A model generated the notes under the pieces. It searched no databases and was not told where the DNA came from. It saw only the letters and a program-made list of their open reading frames with translations. This document shows positions 33,779-43,662 of a stretch of 64,000 nucleotides of DNA, one piece after another; position 1 is the first letter of the stretch, and each line of letters begins with the position of its first letter. A program made the translations under genes and the position numbers. This DNA is from SIG78 sp045635745 (GTDB lineage: Bacteria; Verrucomicrobiota; Lentisphaeria; Victivallales; Victivallaceae): NCBI GenBank assembly GCA_045635745.1, contig JAZTWG010000018.1, positions 135,937 to 199,936 of the forward strand. Direction: 5' to 3'.

Positions 33779-33808
33779 TCCCGGAGCTCCGGCTAAAAAA
33801 CTTCTGCC

Positions 33809-33851
33809 GGCAAATGTACGCCAAAATATTGCGTTCTGCCATACATTTGCC
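33809..33851. terminator. Possible bidirectional hairpin between convergent genes
   Basis: GGCAAATGTA (33809-33818) and TACATTTGCC (33842-33851) form a perfect 10-bp stem with a 23-base loop. There is no T run, so termination is only suggested by the convergent position. Confidence 0.35.
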
Positions 33852-33862
33852 TTGAGCATATA

Positions 33863-35611
33863 TCACTTTATGCTGCCGGCAGCCCCACGGCGGTAATAGC
33901 CCGGCGTGGCTGGCAGAAGTTTGTCGGGGATGGCATCGTAACTGACTTGCCCCACCACCAGCAGTTCCGTATGTTTTTTAGACTTGCTTTCGCTGCTGAA
34001 CAAATACCCGAGATAAGGTATATCCATCAGCCACGGGATCCCCGAACGGCTGGTAACCATCGACTGCTTTTTCAAGCCGGCAATGACAAACTCGCCGCCG
34101 CCGTAAGGCAGACTTATATCCTGCACCACCGTGCTGCCGGGTGCTATGCGCGGCGTGCCGTTGGATTGAAACCCCAGCAGACTGGTATTGACCAGTTTGA
34201 CCGTAAAACGGGTTTCATCCAACCCGACCGCCACATTGTTCACGGTCATGGAAAAGCCGAATTGGCCGGATAATGCAGTAAGCTGCTGATTGCCCTTGCC
34301 CACCCGGATGGGTTCGGCATCGGCAGATGTCTCACCGGTAACGCGCCCGATGATATTGCTCAAAAGTTCATAAGCCCCCACTCCGGTATTGGGAAAAATC
34401 GTTTCAGCATTGGCGCCGGGAACCGGCTGGGAAGTATCGCTGTAAAAAATGTGCGTCATGCGCTCAAGCGTTGCCGATGTGGCATTGCGGATACACATTT
34501 CGCCGGTAAGCATGATCTGCGCTTTGCCAATGGATGAAAGAAAATCAATATAGCGGCTGTTCCATTTGGGGTTGAAATTGAAAAAATTTGAGCGTTCGCT
34601 CCCTGCGGCGCGATTCAAACCGCTGGCATCATACAATGCGTTCCAGTTGTTGCGGTATCTGCCGCCGCCGGAAAAGAAATCAGCGCCCTGATTATTTTTC
34701 CACGACTGGAAATCAATACCCAGTTTATCATCGTTTTCGCTGTCGATTTCATAAACGGTGACCTTCAAACGCATCTGCGGAATGGGCACATCATATTTTT
34801 TGAGCATTTCGGCAATATTGGCTGCGGAATAATTTTCCACATCAAAGATCAGCCAGTTCAAATCAGGGTCATAAGCCACCAGATCCTGCCCCTGCCACAA
34901 TTCAGTGGCATCGTTTATATTCATACCCACATTCTGGATCAGCGGCTGAAGATTTCTGGCCGGAACAAATTTGGGCATGTAGATAAAAAACGGATTGCCG
35001 TAACTTATTTCGCCCAATGCCGGGTCATCCAGTGTGGCTACCAGAGTATCTATACCCATACCGTTGGCATGATCCTTGAAACGGTATTCTTCGGCACTCA
35101 CAAGCAAAAGGCCGGTGCCGTCAACATATTTCAGACACTCCACAGCGGTATTGCTGCCCAGCTGGACCGCCGGCGAATAACCGGGCTGGGCATTGGCCGG
35201 ATTAAGTATCAGCTGACTCACGGTGCTGACCACCGGCAGAGTCACCGTATTGCCGTTGACCGTAGCGGTATTGCTCACATTGCCGGGATACTGCTGAACC
35301 GGAGAGGTATTGCCTACACGCTTGCTCTGAACCATCTGCCGGAGATAATCGCGGAAGTTGTAGGCATCGACATGCCTGACAAGATAAGTTTTGGTTATCA
35401 CGCGGGGATCGTTGTTGTCACGGATAAAATGCACCGCTTCGGCATTTTCTTTAAGCGGCACGACTATCCGGGCTTCCACACGTGTGGCATCGTAGCCGCC
35501 GGTATTATTGTTGTTGCTGTCGCGCGGGACTCCGGGAAGAGCGGCGGCGGCAAGCATGGAACAGCTCAAGCTGCACGCCATGCAACGGAAAATATTTTTG
35601 TATGTAAACAT
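33863..35611 (-). CDS. Secretin-like (type II/III secretion family) exported protein 1
   Basis: 582 residues from ATG 35611; the N-terminus has a signal peptide (CMACSLSCSMLAAAALPG). The N-terminal half has ring-forming-type modules (TYLVRHVDAYNFRDYLRQMV; IAEMLKKYDVPIPQMRLKVTVYE). The C-terminal half fits a secretin domain: VVQDISLPYGGGEFVIAGLKK, the SMVTSRSGIPWLMDIPYLGY motif (secretin VPxLxxIPxLGxLF type) and a TELLVVG ending. No GspC/E/F or pilus genes adjoin it. It is 8 bases after the second secretin-like gene, so the two are co-transcribed. Likely outer-membrane; function unknown. Confidence 0.75.
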   Translation of the reverse strand: MFTYKNIFRCMACSLSCSMLAAAALPGVPRDSNNNNTGGYDATRVEARIVVPLKENAEAVHFIRDNNDPRVITKTYLVRHVDAYNFRDYLRQMVQSKRVGNTSPVQQYPGNVSNTATVNGNTVTLPVVSTVSQLILNPANAQPGYSPAVQLGSNTAVECLKYVDGTGLLLVSAEEYRFKDHANGMGIDTLVATLDDPALGEISYGNPFFIYMPKFVPARNLQPLIQNVGMNINDATELWQGQDLVAYDPDLNWLIFDVENYSAANIAEMLKKYDVPIPQMRLKVTVYEIDSENDDKLGIDFQSWKNNQGADFFSGGGRYRNNWNALYDASGLNRAAGSERSNFFNFNPKWNSRYIDFLSSIGKAQIMLTGEMCIRNATSATLERMTHIFYSDTSQPVPGANAETIFPNTGVGAYELLSNIIGRVTGETSADAEPIRVGKGNQQLTALSGQFGFSMTVNNVAVGLDETRFTVKLVNTSLLGFQSNGTPRIAPGSTVVQDISLPYGGGEFVIAGLKKQSMVTSRSGIPWLMDIPYLGYLFSSESKSKKHTELLVVGQVSYDAIPDKLLPATPGYYRRGAAGSIK

Positions 35612-35618
35612 GATCTCT

Positions 35619-37043
35619 TCACTTTTCCATGGCAAAAAGCTTGCCGGTTTCGATTTTTTCCGGCTGCGAAGCCTTCAGCAGCCGGGCGGTTACAGTCAAA
35701 TAAACTTTGCACTGCTCTTTCTGAACAGTTGTGGTGCTGAAAAGATATTTCAGAATGGGTATCTGCGAGAGAAAAGGTACTCCGATAACCTGTTCCACTT
35801 CCTGCTGGCAATCCCATTGCCCCAGCACAAATTCTTTGTCGAGATCCAGCAGCACACTGGAACTCATACTGTTGGTATTCACCAGTTCTTCACCGGTGTT
35901 GCTGCGTTCCAGCACGGTGGCACTCTGAAGGCTGTACGCAAAAAACACAGTGCCGGGATATTGATTGTAAGCACCGGGTTTATAAGGTTTTACCGTAAAA
36001 ACTTCACTGCTGTCATACCCCGCCTGCCCCGAGCCGTAATGGATATTGACTATGGGCTGATCTATACGCAGATAAAGCTGATTGAACCCCTCCGGCAGAT
36101 TCAAGTTGCTGGAGACCACCGAAGTCTGATCGTTGTTGTTTTTTACAATATTCTGCAGCTGTGGATTGAAAAATATCTCATAACTGCCGGTATCGGAATT
36201 GGAAGCATTGATCGTGGCCGTATTGGTAACGCTGGCATTGCCTTTCTGCGCCAGCATTCTGATAAAGGATGCATCAAATTGCGGTGCAACCAGAAAACCT
36301 CCCACCGGTCCGGAGATCGCCGTAAGCGCCGCCGACCCGCTGGAACTCAAACTGAAAACATCAAAAGCGGTCTGAAAAATGTTCAACCCGGGCCCGTTTT
36401 TCCACGCAAGATACTCGATCCCCAGATCACGGAGCGTGCTCTCGCGTACTTCATAAAGTTTGAGGTCAAAAACGATTTGCGGCGCCGGCCGGTCGATAAA
36501 AGAGAGAAATTCAAAAACAAAAGGCGTGTTGGAAGAGTTGTCTTTCCAGTATATCTGGTTGGAGTTCTGGTCATAAGCATACACCGACCCCGCCGGCCCT
36601 TCGCCGATAACCGAATTGACCAATATATTAAGCAAACCCGATCCGGAGCGGTATTTGGGCTGATAAACCGCGCGGGTTATACCGGTGCCGCGGATAATAT
36701 CATTGGGCGCTTTACCCTCAATCTGGATATTGCGGTCTACTTTGGCAACAAAGTCATCCACATAAGGCATCATTTTTTCCGGACAGGTAACGGTCAGAAG
36801 CTGCTCATTGTTACCGCCCAGAATGGTATTGGCGCTTGAGTTGATATTGTAACGCATTATCATACCCAGCACAAACGGCACCAAATCATTGGCTTGAGTG
36901 TATTTGAGTTTATATATTTTTGAAACCATATAATCCTGTGCATCATCTTGTATAAGATGTACTTTCTGCACCGTTTTTTCCGAAAGCGCCATCAAAGGCA
37001 GCATAATTCCGAGCGCAGCGGCTCCGATAAATAACTTCCACAT
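35619..37043 (-). CDS. Secretin-like (type II/III secretion family) exported protein 2
   Basis: 474 residues with a signal peptide (MWKLFIGAAALGIMLPLMAL). IYKLKYTQANDLVPFVLGMI resembles a secretin N-domain; the middle has PQIVFDLKLYEVRESTLRDLG, parallel to the corresponding strand of its neighbour; the C-terminal GVPFLSQIPILKYLFSTTTV is the secretin signature, followed by VYLTVTARLL. It appears to be a shorter paralogue of the downstream gene. Ser/Asn-rich stretches could face outward. Co-transcribed, but without other secretion genes. Confidence 0.75.
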   Translation of the reverse strand: MWKLFIGAAALGIMLPLMALSEKTVQKVHLIQDDAQDYMVSKIYKLKYTQANDLVPFVLGMIMRYNINSSANTILGGNNEQLLTVTCPEKMMPYVDDFVAKVDRNIQIEGKAPNDIIRGTGITRAVYQPKYRSGSGLLNILVNSVIGEGPAGSVYAYDQNSNQIYWKDNSSNTPFVFEFLSFIDRPAPQIVFDLKLYEVRESTLRDLGIEYLAWKNGPGLNIFQTAFDVFSLSSSGSAALTAISGPVGGFLVAPQFDASFIRMLAQKGNASVTNTATINASNSDTGSYEIFFNPQLQNIVKNNNDQTSVVSSNLNLPEGFNQLYLRIDQPIVNIHYGSGQAGYDSSEVFTVKPYKPGAYNQYPGTVFFAYSLQSATVLERSNTGEELVNTNSMSSSVLLDLDKEFVLGQWDCQQEVEQVIGVPFLSQIPILKYLFSTTTVQKEQCKVYLTVTARLLKASQPEKIETGKLFAMEK

Positions 37044-37075
37044 TTTCCGATCTTATCCTACCCATCAAACTTACT

Positions 37076-37116
37076 TAAAAAATCCTGCTGTTGCCAAAGG
37101 AACAAACAACAGCAGG
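37076..37116 (-). terminator. Terminator after the lipoprotein gene
   Basis: On the minus strand CCTGCTGTTG and CAACAGCAGG form a perfect 10-bp stem (37107-37116 with 37084-37093) followed by ATTTTTT. It separates the lipoprotein gene from the secretin-like pair. Confidence 0.85.
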
Positions 37117-37143
37117 AAATACTTATGCTTTATCTGCAATAAA

Positions 37144-37806
37144 TCAAATAAAGCCGAAGCTGACGACTTGCGCTTTTTTATCGACTTCGCCAATGGTAAC
37201 CTGGAAAAGCGCCTGCTGGACAAGTTCGCCGGAGTTTTTGCTCAACTTTTTGAAGCCGATCTTCCAGAGCCGGATGCTCAAAACCGGATGTTTGAGGTCG
37301 GTAACAAAGTCTGCGCTGACAACTTCGCCCATGGCATCGGTCATCATCTTGTGAGCTTCAAGAAATTTCTTTTCGTCAAAATCTTTGCGGAGATTTTCCG
37401 GCAAGGCTCCGACAAAAGCTTTGGCATCGCCGTTTTTGAAGGCGTGTGCAAGAGTCGAAGCAAGTTTGGTGGATTCTTTTTCAAATTCCGCCAGCGGACA
37501 TTTGTGTTCGCGGGTTACTTCCACGGTTTTCTGCGCGTTGGCAGTTTTATCGTGGGCTGTTTTGGCATCGGCGGCTTTATCGGTGCATTTGCCATCCTGA
37601 CAGATATTGGTGGACTGCATGGCGGATTTGGCTTTCTGTGCCGCCGGACAGTTGGCGGTGGCAGCACACTCTTCAACGATCACGGCTGAACCGCCGGGAA
37701 CGGCGGCAACTTCCACGGTTTCGCTGGTCTGGCAACCGGCAAAAATTGTTCCTGCGCTCAAAATAAGAGTCAGCGAGCCTACGAATTTCCAGTTCATTTC
37801 TTTCAT
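37144..37806 (-). CDS. Unknown lipoprotein
   Basis: 220 residues. Signal peptide with a lipobox FAGC at Cys25 (LTLILSAGTIFAGC), so it is membrane-anchored through a lipidated Cys. An Ala/Lys/Thr-rich linker (~45-95) carries three further Cys residues. The C-terminal domain (~105-220; STLAHAFKNGDAKAFVGALP, MTDAMGEVVSADFVTDL, VQQALFQVTIGEVDKKAQVV) resembles the small alpha/beta folds of NTF2 type, though I cannot confirm it. AGGAG precedes ATG; it has its own terminator. No family recognised. Confidence 0.7.
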   Translation of the reverse strand: MKEMNWKFVGSLTLILSAGTIFAGCQTSETVEVAAVPGGSAVIVEECAATANCPAAQKAKSAMQSTNICQDGKCTDKAADAKTAHDKTANAQKTVEVTREHKCPLAEFEKESTKLASTLAHAFKNGDAKAFVGALPENLRKDFDEKKFLEAHKMMTDAMGEVVSADFVTDLKHPVLSIRLWKIGFKKLSKNSGELVQQALFQVTIGEVDKKAQVVSFGFI

Positions 37807-38071
37807 CTTTTTTCTCCTGTTAGATGGTTTGTTTTCTGCCCCGTGTTCCTTAATCGGGGCGGCATTTTTCTTGGAGCAGTACCCGGAGAAAAAAGTTCCA
37901 ACAACCCGGCAAATAGATGCCTGTTATTCCGCATTCGCAGAAAGTATGAAAGATAACGGGAGAATTTGGGGATAAATCGGGAAAAGTTTCAGTGATTGTT
38001 TTGCCGCCGGGGGCGCCGCGGCCGGCAAAAGGGCTCTGTTGCCAAACTGCCCCACAAAAAAATGCAATATA

Positions 38072-38857
38072 TCAGTTGAATTTCTTTTTATCGCGTTTCT
38101 GCCACAGCCAGTAGGCGGCGGGAGATTTGAATCCCAGCTGAAAAGCAATCTCTTTCTGACTCAAACGCTTACCGGCTTCGGCGGCAAATCCGCGCCGCAC
38201 GCAGTTGATGTATTCGCCAATAGTCATGGAACACTCATTTTTGAAGCGGCGCATAAGGTGCCGCCGGTTGAAACCGGTAAGATGTTCCAATTCTGCCAGA
38301 GAAGAGTTGCGGCCGTAATTCATGGAGATATAATTTTTCACCCAGCTTATAACATCATCTTCGCGCCGCTTTTCGGTGGGAAGCGCCTGACTTTGAAACT
38401 CTATATCTTCAAGTATCAGGCGCACGATCGAGCCGTAAAGTTTATTTTTCAATGCTTCATCGGCATTCCGGGCCTGATCCCAACGCTTTCGGATCAATTC
38501 CAGCATGGAGTTGGAAAACTCCCACATACCGCAGCTGTGCAGATGTGATCCATGCGACAATTCATAAGGCATGGCAAAAAGCCGGCGTGCATGCAGATGC
38601 ACCCATACATGAGTTATATTGCCTGGTATATTGCCGTAGCCGAGCTGATGCGGAACCCAGCTGTCAATAAAAAAAGCTTTGCCCGGAGAAGCGGAAAAAC
38701 ATTTACCCGCCAGAAAAAAATCCATATTTCCCCGGAACACCAGCAAAATCTCCCGTTCGGCGTGGGATTCCTGCGAAGCCACACCGGATATGATTGCACC
38801 GGCAGCAGTATGATCGGTAAACTCATCAAACCGGATATTTTCCAAAGCGTTGAACAT
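38072..38857 (-). CDS. AraC-family transcriptional regulator
   Basis: 261 residues. N-terminal cupin-like sensor (EILLVFRGNMDFFLAG...KAFFIDSWVPHQLGYG) and C-terminal AraC DNA-binding domain: ISMNYGRNSSLAELEHLTGFNRRHLMRRFKNECSM is the first helix-turn-helix, KEIAFQLGFKSPAAYWLWQKRD the second. The end lacks the usual 'F...G.SP..YR' and stops at KKFN. It diverges from the TonB-like gene at 39014 and may control it. Such regulators usually respond to sugars; the ligand is unknown. Confidence 0.88.
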   Translation of the reverse strand: MFNALENIRFDEFTDHTAAGAIISGVASQESHAEREILLVFRGNMDFFLAGKCFSASPGKAFFIDSWVPHQLGYGNIPGNITHVWVHLHARRLFAMPYELSHGSHLHSCGMWEFSNSMLELIRKRWDQARNADEALKNKLYGSIVRLILEDIEFQSQALPTEKRREDDVISWVKNYISMNYGRNSSLAELEHLTGFNRRHLMRRFKNECSMTIGEYINCVRRGFAAEAGKRLSQKEIAFQLGFKSPAAYWLWQKRDKKKFN

Positions 38858-38956
38858 AAAACCCTCTTATAAGCTCAAAACTTCAATAATTTACAACCGC
38901 AAAAAGATTTTTGCAACCATTGCCGAAAAATAATAGAGCTTTTTTGTCAAAAGCTC

Positions 38957-38984
38957 TTGTAGTTCAATTTTGCCGTGCTATATT
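38957..38984 (+). promoter_or_regulatory. Predicted promoter of the TonB-like gene
   Basis: TTGTAG (38957-38962), 16 bp, TATATT (38979-38984) preceded by GC. It lies in the 156-bp region shared with the divergent AraC gene. Confidence 0.45.
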
Positions 38985-39013
38985 ACCCAGTAATCTAAAA
39001 CAAGGGGGCTGTT

Positions 39014-39898
39014 GTGTCCAATATTGCCAGTTCAAATCAAGTGATCATATCGCCGCGTACCGTCAAACGGATACGCTGCGGAGTGATTGCCGGGCATTTT
39101 CTGGTTATATTGCTGGTTCTTGCCGGAGCGGTAGTCTCCGAGTGGCTGGATAAGCCCGAAGAAACCATTACCATTCAGTTTTACGATCCCAAGCTGGATA
39201 ATATTGTGGAAAACCCCTCACCGAATCCCGATCCGGCTAATCCAATACCGCCATCCGGCACCCAGGATGGCTCCGAAACGCCCGCTTCCACACCGCAGCC
39301 GGAACCCGCACCGGCACCGGAGCCGGAACCACCGAAAATCCTGACTCCGGAACCGGTCAAAGCAGTAGCTCAACCGCAGGTGACCCAAAGAACCCGGCCC
39401 AAACCGGCAGTCAATAAAAATCTGCCCAAACCGATGGCTCAACCGCAAGCCAAAGCGGTAAAACAACCTAAAGTCACCAGCCGCAAACTGCCGAAAAATA
39501 TGCGTTCAAACTCCAACAGAGCAAACAAAGATAATACCGGCCGCACTTCTTCGGCGGCAAGCAGCAAAGGACCGCGCGGCTCCAACCCCGTGCCGGGACA
39601 TACGGCGCCCGGCGGTCAGCGCGGTAACAGCGGCTATAATATACAAGTGGCCATGATGATCAAACGCATGTGGATAACGCCCGATAAAAACCGGCTCGGA
39701 GGCAGAGAGCCCCGGGTGAATATCCGGCTGGAGATCGCCCCCGACGGCAGAGTGATTTCCAAACGCATAACCCGGCTCAGCAAAGTGCGGGCCATGGATG
39801 AATCGATCCAGGCGCTGCTGGATAATCTCTACCGGGTGATCCGCCCCTACGACGGGGAGTCTCACACCATAGAATTTTCGCTTAAAGCAGAATATTAG
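39014..39898 (+). CDS. TonB-family energy transducer-like protein
   Basis: 294 residues from GTG 39014 (AAGGGGG upstream). One N-terminal membrane helix (~20-45, GHFLVILLVLAGAVVSEWL), then a Pro/Glu-rich periplasmic spacer (~60-115), a basic Lys/Arg/Pro region (~115-190), and a C-terminal domain (~205-294; MMIKRMWITPD, VNIRLEIAPDGRVISKRITR, AMDESIQALLDNL) typical of TonB/TolA C-terminal folds. It is an inner-membrane protein spanning to the outer membrane. No ExbB/ExbD is nearby. Between TonB and TolA types I cannot choose firmly. Confidence 0.8.
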   Translation: MSNIASSNQVIISPRTVKRIRCGVIAGHFLVILLVLAGAVVSEWLDKPEETITIQFYDPKLDNIVENPSPNPDPANPIPPSGTQDGSETPASTPQPEPAPAPEPEPPKILTPEPVKAVAQPQVTQRTRPKPAVNKNLPKPMAQPQAKAVKQPKVTSRKLPKNMRSNSNRANKDNTGRTSSAASSKGPRGSNPVPGHTAPGGQRGNSGYNIQVAMMIKRMWITPDKNRLGGREPRVNIRLEIAPDGRVISKRITRLSKVRAMDESIQALLDNLYRVIRPYDGESHTIEFSLKAEY

Positions 39899-39927
39899 AG
39901 TTCCAGCTCCATATTCAGTACAGAATA

Positions 39928-42045
39928 TTACTGTATCTTGCCGTCATTTGCATTGTTGGCAAAAATTTTCAATACTTTGCCCTGCATATCTTCCCGGATT
40001 TCCGAAGAGAACATATTGTACAGATTCTGCTGGCTGCGGCTGGAGGGATTGGCATTGCGCTGCAGAAGATATTTGCCTTTATTATTGAGTTTACGCGCCT
40101 TGAAGAGGTCATTGAGTTCAAAAGCCAGGATCTTTTTGATCTTGCGTTGGTTTTCTTCACGCGTTACAGGAAAAAGTATTTCGATCCGGCGGTCAAGATT
40201 GCGGGTCATAAAATCGGCGCTGGATAAATAATACTCCTCATCGCCGCCGTTGGCAAAGTAAAAGATACGGCTGTGTTCCAGATAGCGGTCTACAATACTT
40301 GTAACTTGTATGTTATTATTGCCCACCCCGGGCTGCAGACAGCATATGCCGCGTACGATCAGATCGATCCTGACTCCGGCATCGGCGGCCATATACAGGT
40401 GCCGGATCACTTCCGGATCGGTCAGGCTGTTCATCTTGGCAATAATGTGTCCGGTGCCGCCGGCAAGCACACGTTCTTTTTCGCGGTCGATCAAAGCAGT
40501 AAGTTTCCAGCGCAGATCAAAAGGTGCCACTGCGATCTTTGCCCAGGAGATCTCGGGCCGGGCGTTGCCGGTAATGATATTGAAAAGCGACGCTATATCG
40601 CTGCAAAGCTCACCGTTATCGGAAAATATACTCAAATCAGTATAAAGCCGCGCCGTCTTATCATTGTAATTACCGGTTGCCAGATGCACATAGCGCTTGA
40701 TTTCGCCCTGTTCTCTGCGAACTATCAACAGTGCTTTGCCATGAATCTTCAAGCCGGAGATGCCGTAAACGACATGCGCTCCGGCTTCTTCCAGACGGCG
40801 CGCCCATATAATATTATTGCCTTCATCGAACCGGGCCTTGAGTTCCACGATCACCGTTACCTGTTTGCCGTTGGCAGCAGCCCGGGCAAGCATGGCAACC
40901 ACCGGCGAATCGCCGCTCACGCGGTAGAGAGTCTGTTTGATTGCCAGCACCGAAGGATCATCGGCAGCAGCAGCAAGCAGCCGTATCACCGGATCGAATG
41001 ATTGAAACGGCACCGACAGCAGGATCTCTTTATGGCGGGTTATGGAGTCAAAAATATTTTCATTTTCCGGCAGTTCGGGGTGATTGACAGGAGTCCACGT
41101 TTTTTCCAGCAGATCGCTGCGGCCGCACTTGCCTGTCAGCTCAAAGAGCGCTTTCAAATTGAGCATACCATCTACGGTGTAGCGCAGATCACCGGAGAGT
41201 TCAAACTCTCTGGCCAGCCAGTTGCGCAAAGAACCGCGGGCCTTTTTGCTGACTTCCAGACGGATGGGCTCGCGGGAGCGGCGTTCCTGCAAATTAAGTT
41301 CCACCGAGCGCAAAAGATCGTCGCCATCCTCTTCAATGGCAAAGTCCATATCGCGGGTTATGCGGAACGCTGCACTTTCGATGATCCGGCAGCCGGCAAA
41401 AAGTTCCGGCAGTTCGCTTTCGATAAGATCTTCCAGCAGAACAAATGCCTGTCCGGGGAGTTTATCATCTACGGCAATAAAACGGTCGAGGACTTCCGGC
41501 ACCTCCACAAAAGCAAAAAACTCATTCTTTTTTCCACTCTTGCTTTTCAAATGCACCGCCAGTTCGATCACGCAGTTATTGAGCACCGGAAAGGGATGGC
41601 TGGGGTCCACCGCCAACGGCGTAAGCACCGGCAGTACGGATTTGCGGAAGTAATTTTTTAGCTGTTTGCGCGCTTTTTCCGGCAATTTTTTTATTTCCGC
41701 TATCCGGATATTTTCTTTAGCCAGTTTCGGCAATATTTCGTTATAAAGCAGCCGGTGCTGAAGTGCAAGAAGCTTTTCCAGTTTCCAGCGCAGCTCTTTA
41801 AGCTGTTCCGAGGCAGTCAAACCGGCAGGATCGCAGGAGTGATCGCCGATTTCCAGAGCATGGCGCAATCCGGCTACGCGCACCATAAAAAATTCATCAA
41901 GATTACTGCTGAAAATCGCTATGAATTTAAGCCGTTCCAAAAGCGGCAGATCTTTACACTCCGCTTCTTCCAGCACCCGCCGGTTGAAATCAAGCCAGCT
42001 CAACTCGCGGCTTAAAAAAATCTCTTTGCCATACTCTTTATACAT
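39928..42045 (-). CDS. ppk1: Polyphosphate kinase 1
   Basis: 705 residues. Reversibly makes polyphosphate from ATP. N-terminal FLSRELSWLDFNRRVLEEA; FSSNLDEFFMVRVAGL; the phospholipase-D-like core with IKQTLYRVSGDSPVV, FDEGNNIIWARRLEEAG, HVVYGISGLKIHGKALLI and the catalytic His in RYVHLATGNYND; the second PLD-like half has YLEHSRIFYFANGG and MTRNLDRRIEILFPV. Starts 15 bases after the D-aminoacylase-like gene, so the two are co-transcribed. Confidence 0.98.
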   Translation of the reverse strand: MYKEYGKEIFLSRELSWLDFNRRVLEEAECKDLPLLERLKFIAIFSSNLDEFFMVRVAGLRHALEIGDHSCDPAGLTASEQLKELRWKLEKLLALQHRLLYNEILPKLAKENIRIAEIKKLPEKARKQLKNYFRKSVLPVLTPLAVDPSHPFPVLNNCVIELAVHLKSKSGKKNEFFAFVEVPEVLDRFIAVDDKLPGQAFVLLEDLIESELPELFAGCRIIESAAFRITRDMDFAIEEDGDDLLRSVELNLQERRSREPIRLEVSKKARGSLRNWLAREFELSGDLRYTVDGMLNLKALFELTGKCGRSDLLEKTWTPVNHPELPENENIFDSITRHKEILLSVPFQSFDPVIRLLAAAADDPSVLAIKQTLYRVSGDSPVVAMLARAAANGKQVTVIVELKARFDEGNNIIWARRLEEAGAHVVYGISGLKIHGKALLIVRREQGEIKRYVHLATGNYNDKTARLYTDLSIFSDNGELCSDIASLFNIITGNARPEISWAKIAVAPFDLRWKLTALIDREKERVLAGGTGHIIAKMNSLTDPEVIRHLYMAADAGVRIDLIVRGICCLQPGVGNNNIQVTSIVDRYLEHSRIFYFANGGDEEYYLSSADFMTRNLDRRIEILFPVTREENQRKIKKILAFELNDLFKARKLNNKGKYLLQRNANPSSRSQQNLYNMFSSEIREDMQGKVLKIFANNANDGKIQ

Positions 42046-42060
42046 AAACCGAAACCCTTT

Positions 42061-43551
42061 TTAAAAACGCCATATTTCAGCATTTTCCGCCAATTGGTGC
42101 GGCGCGGCAAATGTTGCTGCTGATCGATATCTTTCCGGATCGATGACTGTAAAGACCGCTTGCCTGCCGCATGCGATCGCCCCGATATGCGGCAAATCAA
42201 ATATTTCCGCAATTTGTGCACTCATTTCGCGGATTATCTGCCAGAGGTCCGCGCCCTGTTTACGGCGCAGCGCAAAGTATTCCGCATGATTGCCGAAGCC
42301 GCGCGGATGGCTGCTGCCGAACGCAGTGGTCAGATCGCGCGCACTTTCATCGCTGCCGGGCACTACCGAGCGGTGCGCGGCAAGAGTTTCCATATTTTCC
42401 TGCGAAAGCGTGTGAAATGCCCCGGTGGCGCCCGCTGCATCCTGCCGCACGATCTCAAGATAGAGCTGCCACGCAGGAATATTCAACTCTGCCGCAGCTG
42501 CGGCCAGCAATGAACCATTGAATTTCCTGTATTGCCCGGGAGCCGAAACAATACGCACATCCTGCCAGTAACTCTCTGACCGCTCATGCTGCAGACCGAT
42601 GGCGGCGCGGGCAAATGCCGCCGGATCGTGCAACACCTGCATAAGGTGAACATCATCGTATTTATCAAACGGCTCCGGCATAATAACGCTCAACTGGGTC
42701 ATGGATGCATTATAGCAATATACATCGCCGCTGACGCGTATATCCGGCGATTCCAATGCTTCGAGCAGCGCGTTTATCTTATGATAATTCTCCCGTCCGG
42801 AAGTCTTCAAATGGCTCAAATGCAGTTTTTTCAATCCCGCCGAACGGGCAACGGAAAGAGTTTCAGCAAGAGCTTCTTCAAGTTTATTGCCTTCGCTTTT
42901 CAAGTGTATGGAAAATACTTTATTGTGCCGGGCAACCACCTTCAGCAGCTGTACCAGCTCTCCGGCATCCGCAAAACACCCCGGCACATAGAGCAATCCC
43001 GCCGAAAAACCAACTGCCCCGGCGGCAAGTTCACGGTCAAGCAAATTACACATGCCAAGCAATTCGGCACTGCTCAAATGTTCTTTTTCATATCCGGCAA
43101 CAGCGGCACGCAAAGTATTGTGTCCCACTTGCGGAAAAAGTTCCAGCGCCGGATGAAGTTTTTTCAATGCGCTGATGTAACCGGAAAAATCCTGCCAATC
43201 AAGCGTTATCCGGTAATTTCTGTAAAGTTCCTGTAAGTGTTCACGGTTGTATCCGGTCAGGGGAAAGGGCGAAAGTCCGCAGTTGCCGGAGATTTCAAAA
43301 GCGATGCCCTGGGCAATTTTACCTTGTGCCTGCGGCATGGCAAAAAGTGAAAGATCCGAGTGCCCGTGTGCATCGATAAATGCCGGACAGACAAGTTTAT
43401 CTGCATCAAAAAATACATCTCCGCTGCTGCCGGAAAAATCCCCACGCTCCACACCGGTTATAACGCCCGACTGCATCGTAATCCTGCCCGGATATATTTC
43501 CGGGGTAATTCCATCGGCGATCCGCCGGGCAACCAGACGCTGAACACTCAT
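42061..43551 (-). CDS. N-acyl-D-amino-acid deacylase-like amidohydrolase
   Basis: 496 residues from ATG 43551 (GGAG upstream; the frame opens further 5' without a site). Metal ligands of the D-aminoacylase family are recognisable in order: DAHGHSD (two His), GNCGLSP (Cys), VFSIHLKSEG (His), LHLSHLKTSG (His), PGSDESARD (Asp) and SSHPRGFG. The short C-terminus resembles the amidohydrolase outer beta domain. Cytoplasmic; may recycle N-acyl-D-amino acids such as those from peptidoglycan (inference). A dihydroorotase-like alternative is unlikely given the GNCG motif. Confidence 0.87.
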   Translation of the reverse strand: MSVQRLVARRIADGITPEIYPGRITMQSGVITGVERGDFSGSSGDVFFDADKLVCPAFIDAHGHSDLSLFAMPQAQGKIAQGIAFEISGNCGLSPFPLTGYNREHLQELYRNYRITLDWQDFSGYISALKKLHPALELFPQVGHNTLRAAVAGYEKEHLSSAELLGMCNLLDRELAAGAVGFSAGLLYVPGCFADAGELVQLLKVVARHNKVFSIHLKSEGNKLEEALAETLSVARSAGLKKLHLSHLKTSGRENYHKINALLEALESPDIRVSGDVYCYNASMTQLSVIMPEPFDKYDDVHLMQVLHDPAAFARAAIGLQHERSESYWQDVRIVSAPGQYRKFNGSLLAAAAAELNIPAWQLYLEIVRQDAAGATGAFHTLSQENMETLAAHRSVVPGSDESARDLTTAFGSSHPRGFGNHAEYFALRRKQGADLWQIIREMSAQIAEIFDLPHIGAIACGRQAVFTVIDPERYRSAATFAAPHQLAENAEIWRF

Positions 43552-43662
43552 TTTTTCTCCATTTTCCTGTATGCAGCCCCATTGGGTGTACCTTCCGGCT
43601 GCTGCCATAATAAATCCTTCAACACAGATCTGTAATATATTGCGGACCGACCGCGTGATTTT

